Below, piece by piece: positions 17,832 through 28,497 of a stretch of DNA of 64,000 bases. This stretch comes from Micromonospora chalcea (GTDB lineage Bacteria > Actinomycetota > Actinomycetes > Mycobacteriales > Micromonosporaceae), in NCBI RefSeq assembly GCF_002926165.1, contig NZ_MAGP01000104.1:28804-92803 (forward strand). Direction: 5' to 3'. The notes beneath the pieces are model-generated. The model ran no database searches, was not told where the DNA came from, and was given only the letters and a program-made list of their open reading frames with translations. Positions within the stretch are counted from its first letter, which is position 1, and each line of letters opens with the position of its first letter. Position numbers and translations under genes: made by a program.

Positions 17832-17848
17832 AAGAAGGTGCCCTTCCT
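17832..17848. repeat. AAGAAGGTGCCCTTCCT repeat, copy 2
   Basis: Second exact copy. Its right end overlaps the glgM stop codon by one base, so transcripts of glgM end in two successive small hairpins, possibly terminators or mRNA-stability elements. Confidence 0.7.
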
Positions 17849-19041
17849 TACACCCCCACCGAGCGGTAGACCTCGAGCGTCTGGCGGGCGATCGCGTCCC
17901 AGGAAAAGTGCTCCACCGCGCGCCGCCGCCCGGCCGCCCCGAACGCGGCGATCCGCTCCGGGTCGGCCAGCAACTCGTTCATGCGCGCGGCCAGGTCGGC
18001 CACGAAACGCTCCGGGTCCAGCGGCGTGCCGGACCCGTCACCGGCCTGCTCGATCGGCACCAGCAGTCCGGTCTCGCCGTCGGCCACCACCTCCGGGATG
18101 CCGCCCGTGGCGGTCGCCACCACCGCCGTCTCGCAGGCCATCGCCTCCAGGTTGACGATGCCCATCGGCTCGTACACGGACGGGCAGACGAAGATCGTGG
18201 CGTGGGTGAGCACCTGGATCACCTCGTGCTTGGGCAGCATCGCCGCCACCCAGACGACCCCCGACCGCTTCGCGCGCAGCTCGGCGGCCAGCTCCTCGAC
18301 CTCCGCGCCGATCTCCGGCGTGTCAGGTGCGCCGGCCAGCAGCACCAGCTGGACGTCGGCGGGCAGCTCGCGGGCGGCGCGCAGCAGGTACGGCAGGCCC
18401 TTCTGCTTGGTGATCCGCCCGACGTAGACCACGCTGGGCCGGGACGGGTCGATGCCGAGCCGGTCGAGCACGTCGGTGTTCCGGTCCGGGGCGTACTGCG
18501 CGGTGTCGATGCCGTTGTAGACCACGCGGACCCGGTCCGGGTTAACCGCCGGGTACGCGGTGAGCACGTCGCGGCGCATCCCCGCGCTCACCGCGATGAT
18601 CGCGTCGGCGGCCTCGAACGCGGTCCGCTCGCACCAGGAGGAGAGCGCGTACCCGCCGCCGAGCTGCTCGGCCTTCCACGGGCGCAGCGGCTCCAGACTG
18701 TGCGCGGTGACCACGTGCGGCACCCCGTGCAGCAGCTTCGCGGTGTGCCCGGCCAGGTTGGCGTACCAGGTGTGGCTGTGCACCACGTCGGTACCGGCCG
18801 TGCCGGCGGCCATCTCCAGGTCGACGCCCATGACCCGCAGCGCGGCGTTCGCGCCGGCCAACGCGGCCGGCTCGGCGTACGCGGTGACGCCGGGTTCGTC
18901 GCGCGGCGCGCCGAAGCAGTGCACCCGCACGTCGGCGAGCCGGCGCAGCTCGCGGGCGAGGTATTCCACGTGCACGCCGGCGCCGCCGTACACCTCCGGC
19001 GGGTACTCGCGGGTGAGCAGGTCGACGCGCATCGGTGCCAT
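17848..19041 (-). CDS. glgM: alpha-maltose-1-phosphate synthase, GT4 (formerly called glycogen synthase GlgA)
   Basis: This 397-aa retaining GT4 enzyme joins ADP-glucose and glucose-1-phosphate to make maltose-1-phosphate. Visible features are the N-terminal LLTREYPPEVYGGAGVHVEY, HSHTWYANLAGHTAKLLHG, VVYVGRITKQKGLPYLLRA at the start of the second Rossmann domain, and the E-x7-E region CPSVYEPMGIVNLEAMAC. The product matches the mycobacterial GlgM type rather than bacterial GT5 glycogen synthases. Its divergent arrangement with glgC is also the mycobacterial one. Presence of glgE nearby supports the M1P role. A TAGGGT box 6 nt before ATG 19041 suggests a leaderless message. Confidence 0.93.
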   Translation of the reverse strand: MAPMRVDLLTREYPPEVYGGAGVHVEYLARELRRLADVRVHCFGAPRDEPGVTAYAEPAALAGANAALRVMGVDLEMAAGTAGTDVVHSHTWYANLAGHTAKLLHGVPHVVTAHSLEPLRPWKAEQLGGGYALSSWCERTAFEAADAIIAVSAGMRRDVLTAYPAVNPDRVRVVYNGIDTAQYAPDRNTDVLDRLGIDPSRPSVVYVGRITKQKGLPYLLRAARELPADVQLVLLAGAPDTPEIGAEVEELAAELRAKRSGVVWVAAMLPKHEVIQVLTHATIFVCPSVYEPMGIVNLEAMACETAVVATATGGIPEVVADGETGLLVPIEQAGDGSGTPLDPERFVADLAARMNELLADPERIAAFGAAGRRRAVEHFSWDAIARQTLEVYRSVGV

Positions 19042-19135
19042 GCCCGCACCCTAGTGCAGAGCGGCGTGTCGCACGCGGTGCGCAAGTGTGGGCGTCCGAG
19101 TGGTGAAGTCGGTTCCGGGTCGTTAGCGTCTGAGC
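19042..19135. promoter_or_regulatory. divergent glgM/glgC promoter region
   Basis: Both genes appear leaderless. For glgM, TAGGGT (19053-19048) and a 6-nt spacer precede ATG 19041. For glgC, TAGCGT (19124-19129) and a 6-nt spacer precede ATG 19136. The 70 bp between the two -10 boxes must hold both -35 regions and any regulator site; no clear -35 or palindrome is seen. Confidence 0.5.
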
Positions 19136-20368
19136 ATGGCTGCCAAGGTGCTCGCGATCGTCCTGGCCGGCGGGGAGGGCAAGCGCCTGATGCCCCTGAC
19201 GACCGACCGGGCGAAGCCCGCCGTCCCCTTCGGCGGGATGTACCGCATGGTCGACTTCGTCCTGTCCAACCTGGCGAACGCCGGCTTCCTCAAGATCGTC
19301 GTGCTGACCCAGTACAAGTCGCACTCGCTGGACCGGCACATCACCAAGACCTGGCGGATGTCGACGCTGCTCGGCAACTACGTCACGCCGGTGCCGGCGC
19401 AGCAGCGCCGCGGCCCGTGGTGGTTCGCCGGCTCGGCCGACGCGATCTACCAGAGCTTCAACCTGATCAACGACGAGCAGCCCGACTACGTGATCGTCTT
19501 CGGCGCCGACCACATCTACCGGATGGACCCCCGGCAGATGGTCGACGACCACATCGCCTCCGGCGCCGGGGTGACGGTCGCCGGCATCCGGCAGCCGCTG
19601 TCGATGGCCGACCAGTTCGGCGTGATCGAGGTCGGCGAGGACGGCAAGCGCATCCGCGCGTTCCGGGAGAAGCCCACCGACGCGGTGGGGCTGCCCGACG
19701 CGCCGGACCAGATCTACGCCTCGATGGGCAACTATGTGTTCACCACGAAGGCGCTGTGCGAGGCGGTCGAGCGCGACGCGGCGGACAAGACCAGCAAGCA
19801 CGACATGGGCGGCAGCATCATCCCGATGCTGGTCGAGCGCGGCGAGGCGAACGTCTACGACTTCAAGGACAACGAGGTGCCGGGCAGCACCGACCGGGAC
19901 CGCGGCTACTGGCGGGACGTGGGGACGCTCGACTCGTTCTACGACGCGCACATGGATCTGATCAACGTGCACCCGGTGTTCAACCTCTACAACTTCGAGT
20001 GGCCGATCTACACCGAGCAGCCGCCGTACCCGCCGGCCAAGTTCGTGCACGCCTGGGGCGAGCGGGTCGGCCGTGCGGTCAGCTCGATGGTGTCGCCCGG
20101 CTCGGTGATCTCCGGCTCGCTGGTGGAGAACTCGATCGTGTCGCCGAAGGTGAAGGTCCACTCCTGGGCGCACGTCGACGGCGCCGTGCTGATGGAGGGT
20201 GTCCAGATCGGCCGCCACGCGGTCGTCCGGCGCGCGATCCTGGACAAGAACGTCCACGTCCCGGAGGGCGCCGAGATCGGCGTCGACCTGGAGAAGGACC
20301 GCCAGCGCTACACCGTGTCCGACAACGGCATCGTCGTGATCGGCAAGGGCCAGCGCGTCGAGCCCTGA
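19136..20368 (+). CDS. glgC: glucose-1-phosphate adenylyltransferase (ADP-glucose pyrophosphorylase)
   Basis: GlgC (410 aa) makes ADP-glucose from ATP and glucose-1-phosphate. The N-terminal nucleotidyltransferase domain has [28 protein letters not shown]-like [13 protein letters not shown], and [15 protein letters not shown]; the C-terminal part is a left-handed beta-helix with [18 protein letters not shown] and [16 protein letters not shown]. In this family the activity is set allosterically by sugar phosphates. ADP-glucose is the donor for GlgM, which is encoded divergently. Pgm follows after 33 bp in the same operon and makes the glucose-1-phosphate substrate. Confidence 0.97.
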   Translation: MAAKVLAIVLAGGEGKRLMPLTTDRAKPAVPFGGMYRMVDFVLSNLANAGFLKIVVLTQYKSHSLDRHITKTWRMSTLLGNYVTPVPAQQRRGPWWFAGSADAIYQSFNLINDEQPDYVIVFGADHIYRMDPRQMVDDHIASGAGVTVAGIRQPLSMADQFGVIEVGEDGKRIRAFREKPTDAVGLPDAPDQIYASMGNYVFTTKALCEAVERDAADKTSKHDMGGSIIPMLVERGEANVYDFKDNEVPGSTDRDRGYWRDVGTLDSFYDAHMDLINVHPVFNLYNFEWPIYTEQPPYPPAKFVHAWGERVGRAVSSMVSPGSVISGSLVENSIVSPKVKVHSWAHVDGAVLMEGVQIGRHAVVRRAILDKNVHVPEGAEIGVDLEKDRQRYTVSDNGIVVIGKGQRVEP

Positions 20369-20401
20369 GCAGCACCACCGCAACCCGAGGAGGATCCCGC
20401 A

Positions 20402-22045
<1,644 letters not shown>

Positions 22046-22048
22046 CGG

Positions 22049-22978
22049 TCACCGGGGCGGGGGCAGCTCCCGGCGGTTGAGCTGCTCCCGCAACCCGTCC
22101 GGCAACAGCTCGCGCAGCTGGTCCGGCAGCAGCGGCGTGCCCAGCAGGCTCAACTTGAGCTGGTTGCGCTCCTGGTAGCGGCGCGGGTCGAGGCGGACCA
22201 CCCGGCCGGCGTCCTTGACGTACCGGATGTGCACCGAGCCCTCGGTCGCCGCCTGCCGGATCAGCAGCCCGTCCATCTCCACCGCCACCGGCGCCGAGTC
22301 CGCGCGCAGCTCCAGGTGCACCGTCTCGTGCGCGGAGAGCAGCACCGAGCGGGAGATCCCGGCCATCGGCGCCGACGGCGTCACCACCATCGCCTCCGTG
22401 GCCGGTGAGATCAACGGGCCGCCGGCGGCGTAGCTGTACGCGGTCGAGCCGGTCGGCGTGCTCACCACCAGCGCGTCGCAGCGGTAGTAGCCGTACCGCT
22501 GGCCGTCCACCGCCAGGGTGGCCGTGACGAACCCGGCGCCGGGCTGCCGGACCAGGGCGATGTCGTTGAACGCCACCACGTCGTCGCCGCAGACGTCGCA
22601 GGCCAGGCAGGCGTGCGACTCGACGGTGAAGTCGTGCTCCACCAGCCGTTCCAGCGCCCGGGGCAGGTCCGGCGGCTCCACCTCGACCAGGAAGCCGACC
22701 CGGCCCAGGTGGACGCCGAGCACCGGCTTCGGGTCGCGTACGGCCATCCGCAGCGCGCCCAGCATGGTGCCGTCGCCGCCGATGCTGATCAGCGCGGCGC
22801 AGCGGTCGGCCAGCTCGTCCGCGGCGACCGCCTCCACCGCGGCCGGCACGCGCGTACGGTCCTCGGCGCGTACGGCGAGGGTGATCCGGTGCCGGGCCGC
22901 CCAGTCCACGATGATCCGCACCACCTCGGAGACGTCCCGGGTGGGGTGCAGCACCAGCCCCAGCACATCTCCCGCCAC
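22049..22978 (-). CDS. nadK: NAD kinase
   Basis: This 309-aa ATP-NAD kinase makes NADP. It shows the GGDGT motif at residues 67-71 (ISIGGDGTMLGAL), the NDIALVR segment (family NE/D motif, here with Asp), and the glycine-rich STPTGSTAYSYAAGGPL that binds NAD. Length is normal for the family. GTG 22978 is the annotated start, with no strong ribosome site. It is monocistronic, convergent with pgm and divergent from the glycan locus. Confidence 0.93.
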   Translation of the reverse strand: MAGDVLGLVLHPTRDVSEVVRIIVDWAARHRITLAVRAEDRTRVPAAVEAVAADELADRCAALISIGGDGTMLGALRMAVRDPKPVLGVHLGRVGFLVEVEPPDLPRALERLVEHDFTVESHACLACDVCGDDVVAFNDIALVRQPGAGFVTATLAVDGQRYGYYRCDALVVSTPTGSTAYSYAAGGPLISPATEAMVVTPSAPMAGISRSVLLSAHETVHLELRADSAPVAVEMDGLLIRQAATEGSVHIRYVKDAGRVVRLDPRRYQERNQLKLSLLGTPLLPDQLRELLPDGLREQLNRRELPPPR

Positions 22979-23126
22979 CGGTACAGCTCATCACAGCGGC
23001 GCGCGGCGGCGGGCCCACCCGCGGGCGCGAAGCCGGGGAAACGCCCCCGAACAGGTGATTTCCGTACCCCCGGGTGGGTCCGGTTCGTTGGACGCGAGGT
23101 AGGGCGGGGGAACGAGTGGAGAGTCG

Positions 23127-23855
23127 ATGCATGTCGTGATCATGGCGGGCGGCGCGGGAGTACGGCTGCGTCCCTACACCTCCACCCTGCCCAAGCCGCT
23201 CGTGCCCATCGGCGAGAGCTACGCGATCCTCGAGATCGTCCTGCGGCAGCTCGCCGATCGCGGCTTCACCCACGTCACCCTGGCGATCAACCACCTGGGC
23301 GCGTTGATCCGGGCCTTCGTCGGCGACGGCTCCCGGTTCGGCCTGGCGGTCGACTACGTCGAGGAGGACCGGCCGCTGTCGACCATCGGCCCGCTCTTCG
23401 GCATCCGGCACCGGCTGCCCGAGCACTTCCTGGTGATGAACGGCGACGTGCTCACCGACCTCGACTACGCCGACCTCCTGGCCACCCACGCGCGGTCGGG
23501 CGCGCCGCTGACGGTGGCCACCTACCGGCGTACCGTCAAGATCGACTTCGGGGTTCTTGAACTGGCCGGCGACAAGATCACATCTTTCTCCGAGAAGCCG
23601 GTCCTGCACTACCGGGTGAGCATGGGCGTCTACGGACTCTCCCGCAGCACCATCGCCCGCTACCCGGTCGGGCAGCCGTTCGGGTTCGACCAGCTGGTGC
23701 TCGACCTGCTGGGGCGGGGCGAACCACCGGCCGGCTACGAGTTCGACGGCTACTGGCTGGACATCGGCCGCCCCGAGGACTACGACGAGGCCAACCGGTG
23801 CTTCGCCGAGGTCCGGGACCTGCTCCTGCCCGCCGGCACCCCGGCCGGGGCATGA
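23127..23855 (+). CDS. sugar-1-phosphate nucleotidyltransferase
   Basis: The 242-aa protein is a GT-A-like NTP transferase: VVIMAGGAGVRLRPYTSTLP at the N-terminus, PKPLVPIGESY with the activating Lys, FLVMNGDVLTDLDY for metal and sugar binding, and a C-terminal FDGYWLDIGRPEDYDEAN. It lacks a C-terminal beta-helix, so it is the short form like RmlA/HddC/PtmE-type catalytic domains. The nucleotide (G, U or dT) cannot be told by eye. It is the first gene of the glycan operon, overlapping the next by ATGA, and should supply the activated sugar to the SDR enzymes that follow. ATG 23127 has a GGAGAG site. Confidence 0.9.
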   Translation: MHVVIMAGGAGVRLRPYTSTLPKPLVPIGESYAILEIVLRQLADRGFTHVTLAINHLGALIRAFVGDGSRFGLAVDYVEEDRPLSTIGPLFGIRHRLPEHFLVMNGDVLTDLDYADLLATHARSGAPLTVATYRRTVKIDFGVLELAGDKITSFSEKPVLHYRVSMGVYGLSRSTIARYPVGQPFGFDQLVLDLLGRGEPPAGYEFDGYWLDIGRPEDYDEANRCFAEVRDLLLPAGTPAGA

Positions 23856-24748
23856 TGCGCGTACTCCTCTTCGGCGCCTCCGGCTTCATCGGCGCGCACG
23901 TACGACGGGAGCTGGCCGCCACGGCGGACCTCACGTGCCCGTCGCGCGACGAGTGCGAACTGGTCACCGCGGCGCCGGAGACGCTGCGTGCGCTGCTCGA
24001 CACCGTCCGGCCGGATGCGGTGGTCAACTGTGCCGGCGCGGTGAGCGGCACCGCCGAGGACCTCGTCCGGGCCAACACGCTGGTGACCGCCAAGCTGGTC
24101 GACGCCGTCGCCGTCGCCGCGCCCCGCGCCCGCCTGGTCCGCCTCGGCTCCGCCGCCGAGTACGGTCCCGTTCCGTTCGGCGCTGCGGCCGCCGAGGACC
24201 TGCCAGCGGCGCCGGTCAGTGCCTACGGCGTGAGTCAGGCCGCGGCGACCCGCCTCACGGAGCTGTCGGCCGCAGCCGGCCGGGTGGACGCGGTAGTGCT
24301 CCGGGTGTTCAACCCCGTCGGTCCCGGCATGCCCCGCACGACGCTGCTCGGCCGGGTGGCGGCGCTGCTGTCGCGCCTCGCGCCCGGCGAGGACCTGCGC
24401 ACCGGCCCGCTGGACGCGTACCGGGACTTCGTGGACGTGCGGGACGTGGCCGCCGCGGTCGGGCGGGCGGTGACCGTCACGGCGCCGCGAGCCCGTGTCC
24501 TCAACGTGGCGAGCGGCCGGGCGGTGCCCGTGCGCGACGCCGTCCACCTGCTGGTCACGGCGGCCGGCCGGCCGGTCCGCGTCCGGGAGGACCATGCGCC
24601 GTCCCCCCGCTCCGCCGACGTGGGCTGGATGCGCGCCGACGTCGGCCTGGCCGCCTCGGTCCTGGGGTGGACGCCCGAACACGACCTGTACGACTCGGTC
24701 GGCGCGCTGTGGAGCCAGGCGGCTCCGGCGGCTGCGCCGGCTCGTTGA
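23852..24748 (+). CDS. NAD-dependent epimerase/dehydratase family protein (sugar nucleotide)
   Basis: The 298-aa extended SDR begins VLLFGASGFIGAHVRREL and has VVNCAGAVSGTAED, LVRLGSAAEYG, and an active-site-like SAYGVSQAAATRL where YxxxK is replaced by YxxxQ. VLRVFNPVGPGMP and DFVDVRDVAAA follow the sugar-nucleotide epimerase pattern. Loss of the catalytic Lys would weaken or abolish normal SDR chemistry. ATG 23852 overlaps the preceding stop (ATGA). The context says sugar-nucleotide modification; the exact reaction, or a non-catalytic role, is open. Confidence 0.83.
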   Translation: MMRVLLFGASGFIGAHVRRELAATADLTCPSRDECELVTAAPETLRALLDTVRPDAVVNCAGAVSGTAEDLVRANTLVTAKLVDAVAVAAPRARLVRLGSAAEYGPVPFGAAAAEDLPAAPVSAYGVSQAAATRLTELSAAAGRVDAVVLRVFNPVGPGMPRTTLLGRVAALLSRLAPGEDLRTGPLDAYRDFVDVRDVAAAVGRAVTVTAPRARVLNVASGRAVPVRDAVHLLVTAAGRPVRVREDHAPSPRSADVGWMRADVGLAASVLGWTPEHDLYDSVGALWSQAAPAAAPAR

Positions 24749-24797
24749 GCCGACCCGGTACCGGTACGGCCGGACCGGTGAAGAGGAGGAGCGAATC

Positions 24798-25805
24798 ATG
24801 ACCGCACAGTCGTCCGACGGGCCGGTGGTGGTGACCGGAGCCGGTGGCTTCATCGGCTCCCACCTGGTGGAGGCCCTCGTCGCCGCGGGCCACCCGGTAC
24901 GCGCCCTCGTGCGCTACAACGGCGCCGGATCGCACGGCTGGCTGGACACCTTCGGCCCGGACCAGTTGGCCGGCGTCGAGGTCGTCGCGGGGGACATCCG
25001 CGACCGGGGGATGGTGCAGCGGCTTGTCGACGGCGCCTCCACCGTCTATCACCTGGCCGCGCTGGGTGGCATCCCGTACTCGTATCTCGCGCCGCAGTCC
25101 TACGTGGACACCAACATCACCGGCACGCTCAACGTGCTGGAGAGCGCGCGGACGGCCGGCGTCGGCCGGGTCGTGGTCACCTCTACGAGCGAGGTGTACG
25201 GGACGGCCACCACGGTCCCGATGACCGAGCAGCACCGGTTGCGCGGGCAGTCGCCGTACTCCGCCTCCAAGATCGGCGCGGACAAGCTGGCCGAGAGCTA
25301 CCACCTCAGTTTCGGCCTGCCGGTGGTCACGCTGCGGCCGTTCAACACGTACGGCCCCCGGCAGTCCACCCGGGCGGTCATCCCCACCATCATCAGCCAG
25401 CTGGCGAAGGAGGACGGGGTGATCCGGCTGGGCGCGCTGCGTACCACCCGGGACCTCCTCTACGTGACGGACACCGTGGCCGCGTTCCAGGCCGTCGGCA
25501 CGGCACCCGACGACGCTGTGGTGGGCGGCGTGTTCCAGGCCGCGACGGGCCGGGAGACCTCGGTCGGCGACCTGGTCCGCAAGATCGCCGCGATGTTCGG
25601 CGCCCAGCCGGAGGTGGTGGTCACCGAGTCCCGGCTCCGCCCGGCGGAGTCCGAGGTGGAACGCCTGCTCGGCGACGCCGGCCTGCTCCGGTCGCGGACC
25701 GGGTGGCAGCCCGTCACGAGCATCGACGAGGGGCTGAAGGCGACAGTCGAGTGGTTCCTCGATCCGGCCAATCTCGCGCGTTACCGCTCCGACCGGGCGG
25801 TGTGA
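24798..25805 (+). CDS. LegB-like NAD-dependent sugar-nucleotide 4,6-dehydratase
   Basis: This 335-aa SDR has VVTGAGGFIGSHLVEALVAA at the N-terminus and the LegB-typical ALVRYNGAGSHGWLDTF, where the cofactor-binding loop includes GWLD. It also shows AALGGIPYSYLAPQSYVDTN, STSEVYGTA and the active-site YSASK (Tyr154, Lys158), then RPFNTYGPRQSTRAVIPTII. LegB proteins dehydrate GDP- or UDP-GlcNAc to the 4-keto-6-deoxy sugar that is then transaminated. A PglE/EpsN-like aminotransferase at 32.2-33.4 kb would be the natural next step. AGGAGG precedes ATG 24798. Nucleotide preference is not resolved. Confidence 0.87.
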   Translation: MTAQSSDGPVVVTGAGGFIGSHLVEALVAAGHPVRALVRYNGAGSHGWLDTFGPDQLAGVEVVAGDIRDRGMVQRLVDGASTVYHLAALGGIPYSYLAPQSYVDTNITGTLNVLESARTAGVGRVVVTSTSEVYGTATTVPMTEQHRLRGQSPYSASKIGADKLAESYHLSFGLPVVTLRPFNTYGPRQSTRAVIPTIISQLAKEDGVIRLGALRTTRDLLYVTDTVAAFQAVGTAPDDAVVGGVFQAATGRETSVGDLVRKIAAMFGAQPEVVVTESRLRPAESEVERLLGDAGLLRSRTGWQPVTSIDEGLKATVEWFLDPANLARYRSDRAV

Positions 25806-25840
25806 CGGGTTCCAAGCTCGGTGCCGCAGGAGGCTCGAAC

Positions 25841-27124
25841 GTGATGGTGATGCAGGACAGCCGCCGGTCGTCGGCGATCGGCACGGTCCGCGGCCCCGGT
25901 GGGCCCGCAGGACCGGAGACACCGGTACGGCGCACGGGTGGTGTCGTCTCGACGGTGCTGCGCGCCACCGCCGTGGTGCTGGTGCTCAACTTCGACCAGT
26001 TCCCGCGCATGGTCGGCCGCGGGTTCCTGATCGCCGCAGTGGTGCTCGCGGTCCCGTTGCTCCTGCACGAGCTGCTCCGTCCGGCCTCGCGGTCCCGGAC
26101 AGTGATCTTCTGGACCCTCGTGGTCTTCGGCGTCCTCGCCTTGCCGGGAATCCTGCACCCGCCGGAGACGGACTACGGCCGGCAGAAGTTCCTGCTGCTC
26201 ATGACGCTGACCGTGTTCGCCACGGCGGCGGTGGCGGTGCTGCGCGGGCGGCGTGACGTCGAGATGTTCGCCGCCGTCTTCGTCCTGTCGGGGGTGGTGC
26301 TCGCGATCGCCACGCTCAACGGTGATCCGCAGGACGGCCGGGCCGACGGCTTCGGCTCCAACCCGATCTGGCTGGCCCGGGCAATCGGCGGTGCGCTCGT
26401 CGCTCTCACCTGGCTCTATCTGCGCAAACGGGTGGCGGCGTGGTGGGCGGCGGGCCTGGCGGTGCTGCTCGGCCTCGGTCTTCTGGCGACCGGCTCCCGG
26501 GGACCGCTGCTGGCCACTGTGGTGGCCCTCTTCATCCTGGTGCTGGCCGGGTTCCGCCTGAAGATCCGGCGGGGCCGGCGTGAGTGGGTAGGTCTGGGCC
26601 TGATGGGCGGCCTGGTGCTCGCCGTCATCGCCCTGCCGTCGCTGCTGCCGCCCCGGGTGTACGCGCTCCTGGTCGATCCGAGCGAGGAGATGTTCGGCAC
26701 CGCCCGAGCGGAGATGCGGGAGGTCAGCGTGCCGATGATCGCCGAGAATCCGGGCGGCGTCGGCTACGGCAACTGGGGCGACTACTCCGGCATGCTCGTG
26801 CACAACTATCCGCACAACCTGTGGCTGGAGCTGCCGGCCGAGGCGGGCTGGCTGGTGGGCGGGGCCTTCATCTTGGCCACCGTGGTCGTCGCGGCGGGGC
26901 TCTGGCGCGCAACCAGGCGTGATCCGGTGGCTGGGTTCGTCCTGGCCGTGCTGGCCTTCAACGTGGTGGCGGTGTCGACGTCCGGGGACGTGAACGCCGG
27001 TCGTCCGCTCTTCGCCGCGTTGGCCCTCGGCGTGCTCGTGCTGGCCGGGGCGACACTGCCCGCCGGGGTACGGGCTCGCGGCGGGCGGACGCGGCCGGTC
27101 GACCGCCCGGGGGTCGCTGGGTGA
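25841..27124 (+). CDS. O-antigen ligase/Wzy-type polymerase-like membrane protein
   Basis: The 427-aa protein has about ten to twelve hydrophobic segments. TGSRGPLLATVVALF and a large outer loop with VHNYPHNLWLELPAEAGWLVG match the Wzy_C/O-antigen ligase pattern, where conserved Arg and His act on lipid-linked glycans. The frame is open to GTG 25802 overlapping the previous stop, but GTG 25841, 7 nt after CAGGAGG, is a better start. It sits between LegB-like and flippase genes, so polymerisation of a repeat unit outside the membrane is the likely job. It overlaps the flippase by GTGA. Confidence 0.83.
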   Translation: MMVMQDSRRSSAIGTVRGPGGPAGPETPVRRTGGVVSTVLRATAVVLVLNFDQFPRMVGRGFLIAAVVLAVPLLLHELLRPASRSRTVIFWTLVVFGVLALPGILHPPETDYGRQKFLLLMTLTVFATAAVAVLRGRRDVEMFAAVFVLSGVVLAIATLNGDPQDGRADGFGSNPIWLARAIGGALVALTWLYLRKRVAAWWAAGLAVLLGLGLLATGSRGPLLATVVALFILVLAGFRLKIRRGRREWVGLGLMGGLVLAVIALPSLLPPRVYALLVDPSEEMFGTARAEMREVSVPMIAENPGGVGYGNWGDYSGMLVHNYPHNLWLELPAEAGWLVGGAFILATVVVAAGLWRATRRDPVAGFVLAVLAFNVVAVSTSGDVNAGRPLFAALALGVLVLAGATLPAGVRARGGRTRPVDRPGVAG

Positions 27125-28443
27125 GGTGGCGGGCGCGGCTCGCCATGTCGAGCGGGCGGCGCGGAGTGCTCGGCATCGCCGCCGGGTCGGCCGGCGGTCA
27201 ACTGCTGGCGCTGGCCGCGGTCCCGTTGCTCGCGAGGCTCTACCGCCCGGCTGACTTCGGCGTGCTCGCCGTGGTCGCCGCGCTCGTGCTCACAGTGGGC
27301 ACGGTGGCCGCGCTCCGGTTCGAGATGGCCGTTCCGCTTCCCGAGCGGGAGGAGGACGCACGCGCGCTGGTGCGGCTCGGCCTCGTCGCGGCCGCCGGCA
27401 CGGCGATCCTGGCATCGGCGGTCGTCCTGCTGGCGGGGGACCGGGCGGCGCTCTGGTTCGGTCAGCCCGAACTGGCCCGCTGGCTCTGGGTGGTGCCGCC
27501 CTCCGCCGCCGCGATGGGTGTCGTCCTCGTGCTGAACCAGTTCGCGGTGCGGCACCGTCGTTACGGCGCGATCGGCCGGCGCAACCTCTTCCAGTCCGTG
27601 GCGGTGGTGGTCACCCAGATCGTGGCCGGAGTGGCGGGACTTCGCCCCGGTGGCCTGGCGCTCGGCTTCGGGTTCGGTCAGGTCGCGGCCGCCGCGGTCC
27701 TGCTCCGGGACGCCCGTCGGCGCGGCGCGACCGCCCGGGCCGGCCGGCGGCCGCCACGCCTGCTGGCGGTCGCACGCCGGTACCGGCGGTTCCCGTTCCT
27801 CCTGGCCCCGTCCGGTCTGCTCAACGTCCTCGGCACGCAGTTGCCGGTGCTGCTCATCGCCTACTGGTACGGCTCGGCGGTGGCCGGCTGGCTGGGACTG
27901 ACCCAGCGGGTGCTCGCCATGCCCGCCGCGCTCGTGGCGTCCGCGGTGGCCCAGGTCTACCTGGGGGAGATCGCCCGGATCGCCAGGGAGCAGCCCCGGA
28001 GCGGCCGGCGCGCGTTTCTGCGCGCCAGCCGGAGGCTGGCGCTGGTCGCCGGTCCCGGCGCGCTCCTCGTGGTGGTCGGCGCGCCCGCGGCCTTCAGCCT
28101 GGTCTTCGGCGCGCAGTGGCACAGCAGCGGCGCCTATGCCCAGGCCCTGGCCGTCTTCATGGCGGCGCAACTCGTGGTCTCTCCGCTGTCGCAGACGCTT
28201 GTCGTGTTCGAACGACAGGGTCTTCAGCTCGCCTGGGACGCGGGCCGCGTCGCGCTGGTGGCGGGAGCCGTGTCCGTGGTGGCTCTGGTCGGCGGGTCAC
28301 CGCTGACCGCGGTGTGGGCGTTCGGGGTGTCCGGCGCGCTGGCGTACGGCGTCGGGTGGCTGATGTCGCTGCGGGTCGTGACGGCGGCCGGCCGGGACCG
28401 CGGTCGTCCCCGCCCCGCGCCGCAACTCGTGTCGCAGGGGTGA
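27121..28443 (+). CDS. Wzx-like oligosaccharide flippase (MATE/MOP superfamily)
   Basis: The 440-aa protein has about twelve membrane segments, beginning GIAAGSAGGQLLALAAVPLLARLYRPADFG, with the usual polysaccharide-transporter layout of paired six-helix halves. The motif LLARLYRPADFGVLAVV is common in these flippases. It would turn over undecaprenyl-linked oligosaccharides for use by the Wzy-like protein encoded just before it. GTG 27121 overlaps the previous stop. Charged Arg clusters between helices suggest inward loops. No protein-specific substrate clue. Confidence 0.88.
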   Translation: MRWRARLAMSSGRRGVLGIAAGSAGGQLLALAAVPLLARLYRPADFGVLAVVAALVLTVGTVAALRFEMAVPLPEREEDARALVRLGLVAAAGTAILASAVVLLAGDRAALWFGQPELARWLWVVPPSAAAMGVVLVLNQFAVRHRRYGAIGRRNLFQSVAVVVTQIVAGVAGLRPGGLALGFGFGQVAAAAVLLRDARRRGATARAGRRPPRLLAVARRYRRFPFLLAPSGLLNVLGTQLPVLLIAYWYGSAVAGWLGLTQRVLAMPAALVASAVAQVYLGEIARIAREQPRSGRRAFLRASRRLALVAGPGALLVVVGAPAAFSLVFGAQWHSSGAYAQALAVFMAAQLVVSPLSQTLVVFERQGLQLAWDAGRVALVAGAVSVVALVGGSPLTAVWAFGVSGALAYGVGWLMSLRVVTAAGRDRGRPRPAPQLVSQG

Positions 28444-28497
28444 GGCGTTCGACACCTTTCGTCATTTCTTGTCCGGGAAGAAATCGTTTATCCCTGC

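Noticed and set aside
17848..19041. Naming the GT4 gene glgA (glycogen synthase).
   Set aside because: It is the GT4 actinobacterial type, with glgE nearby and a divergent glgC, so maltose-1-phosphate synthase is the better name.
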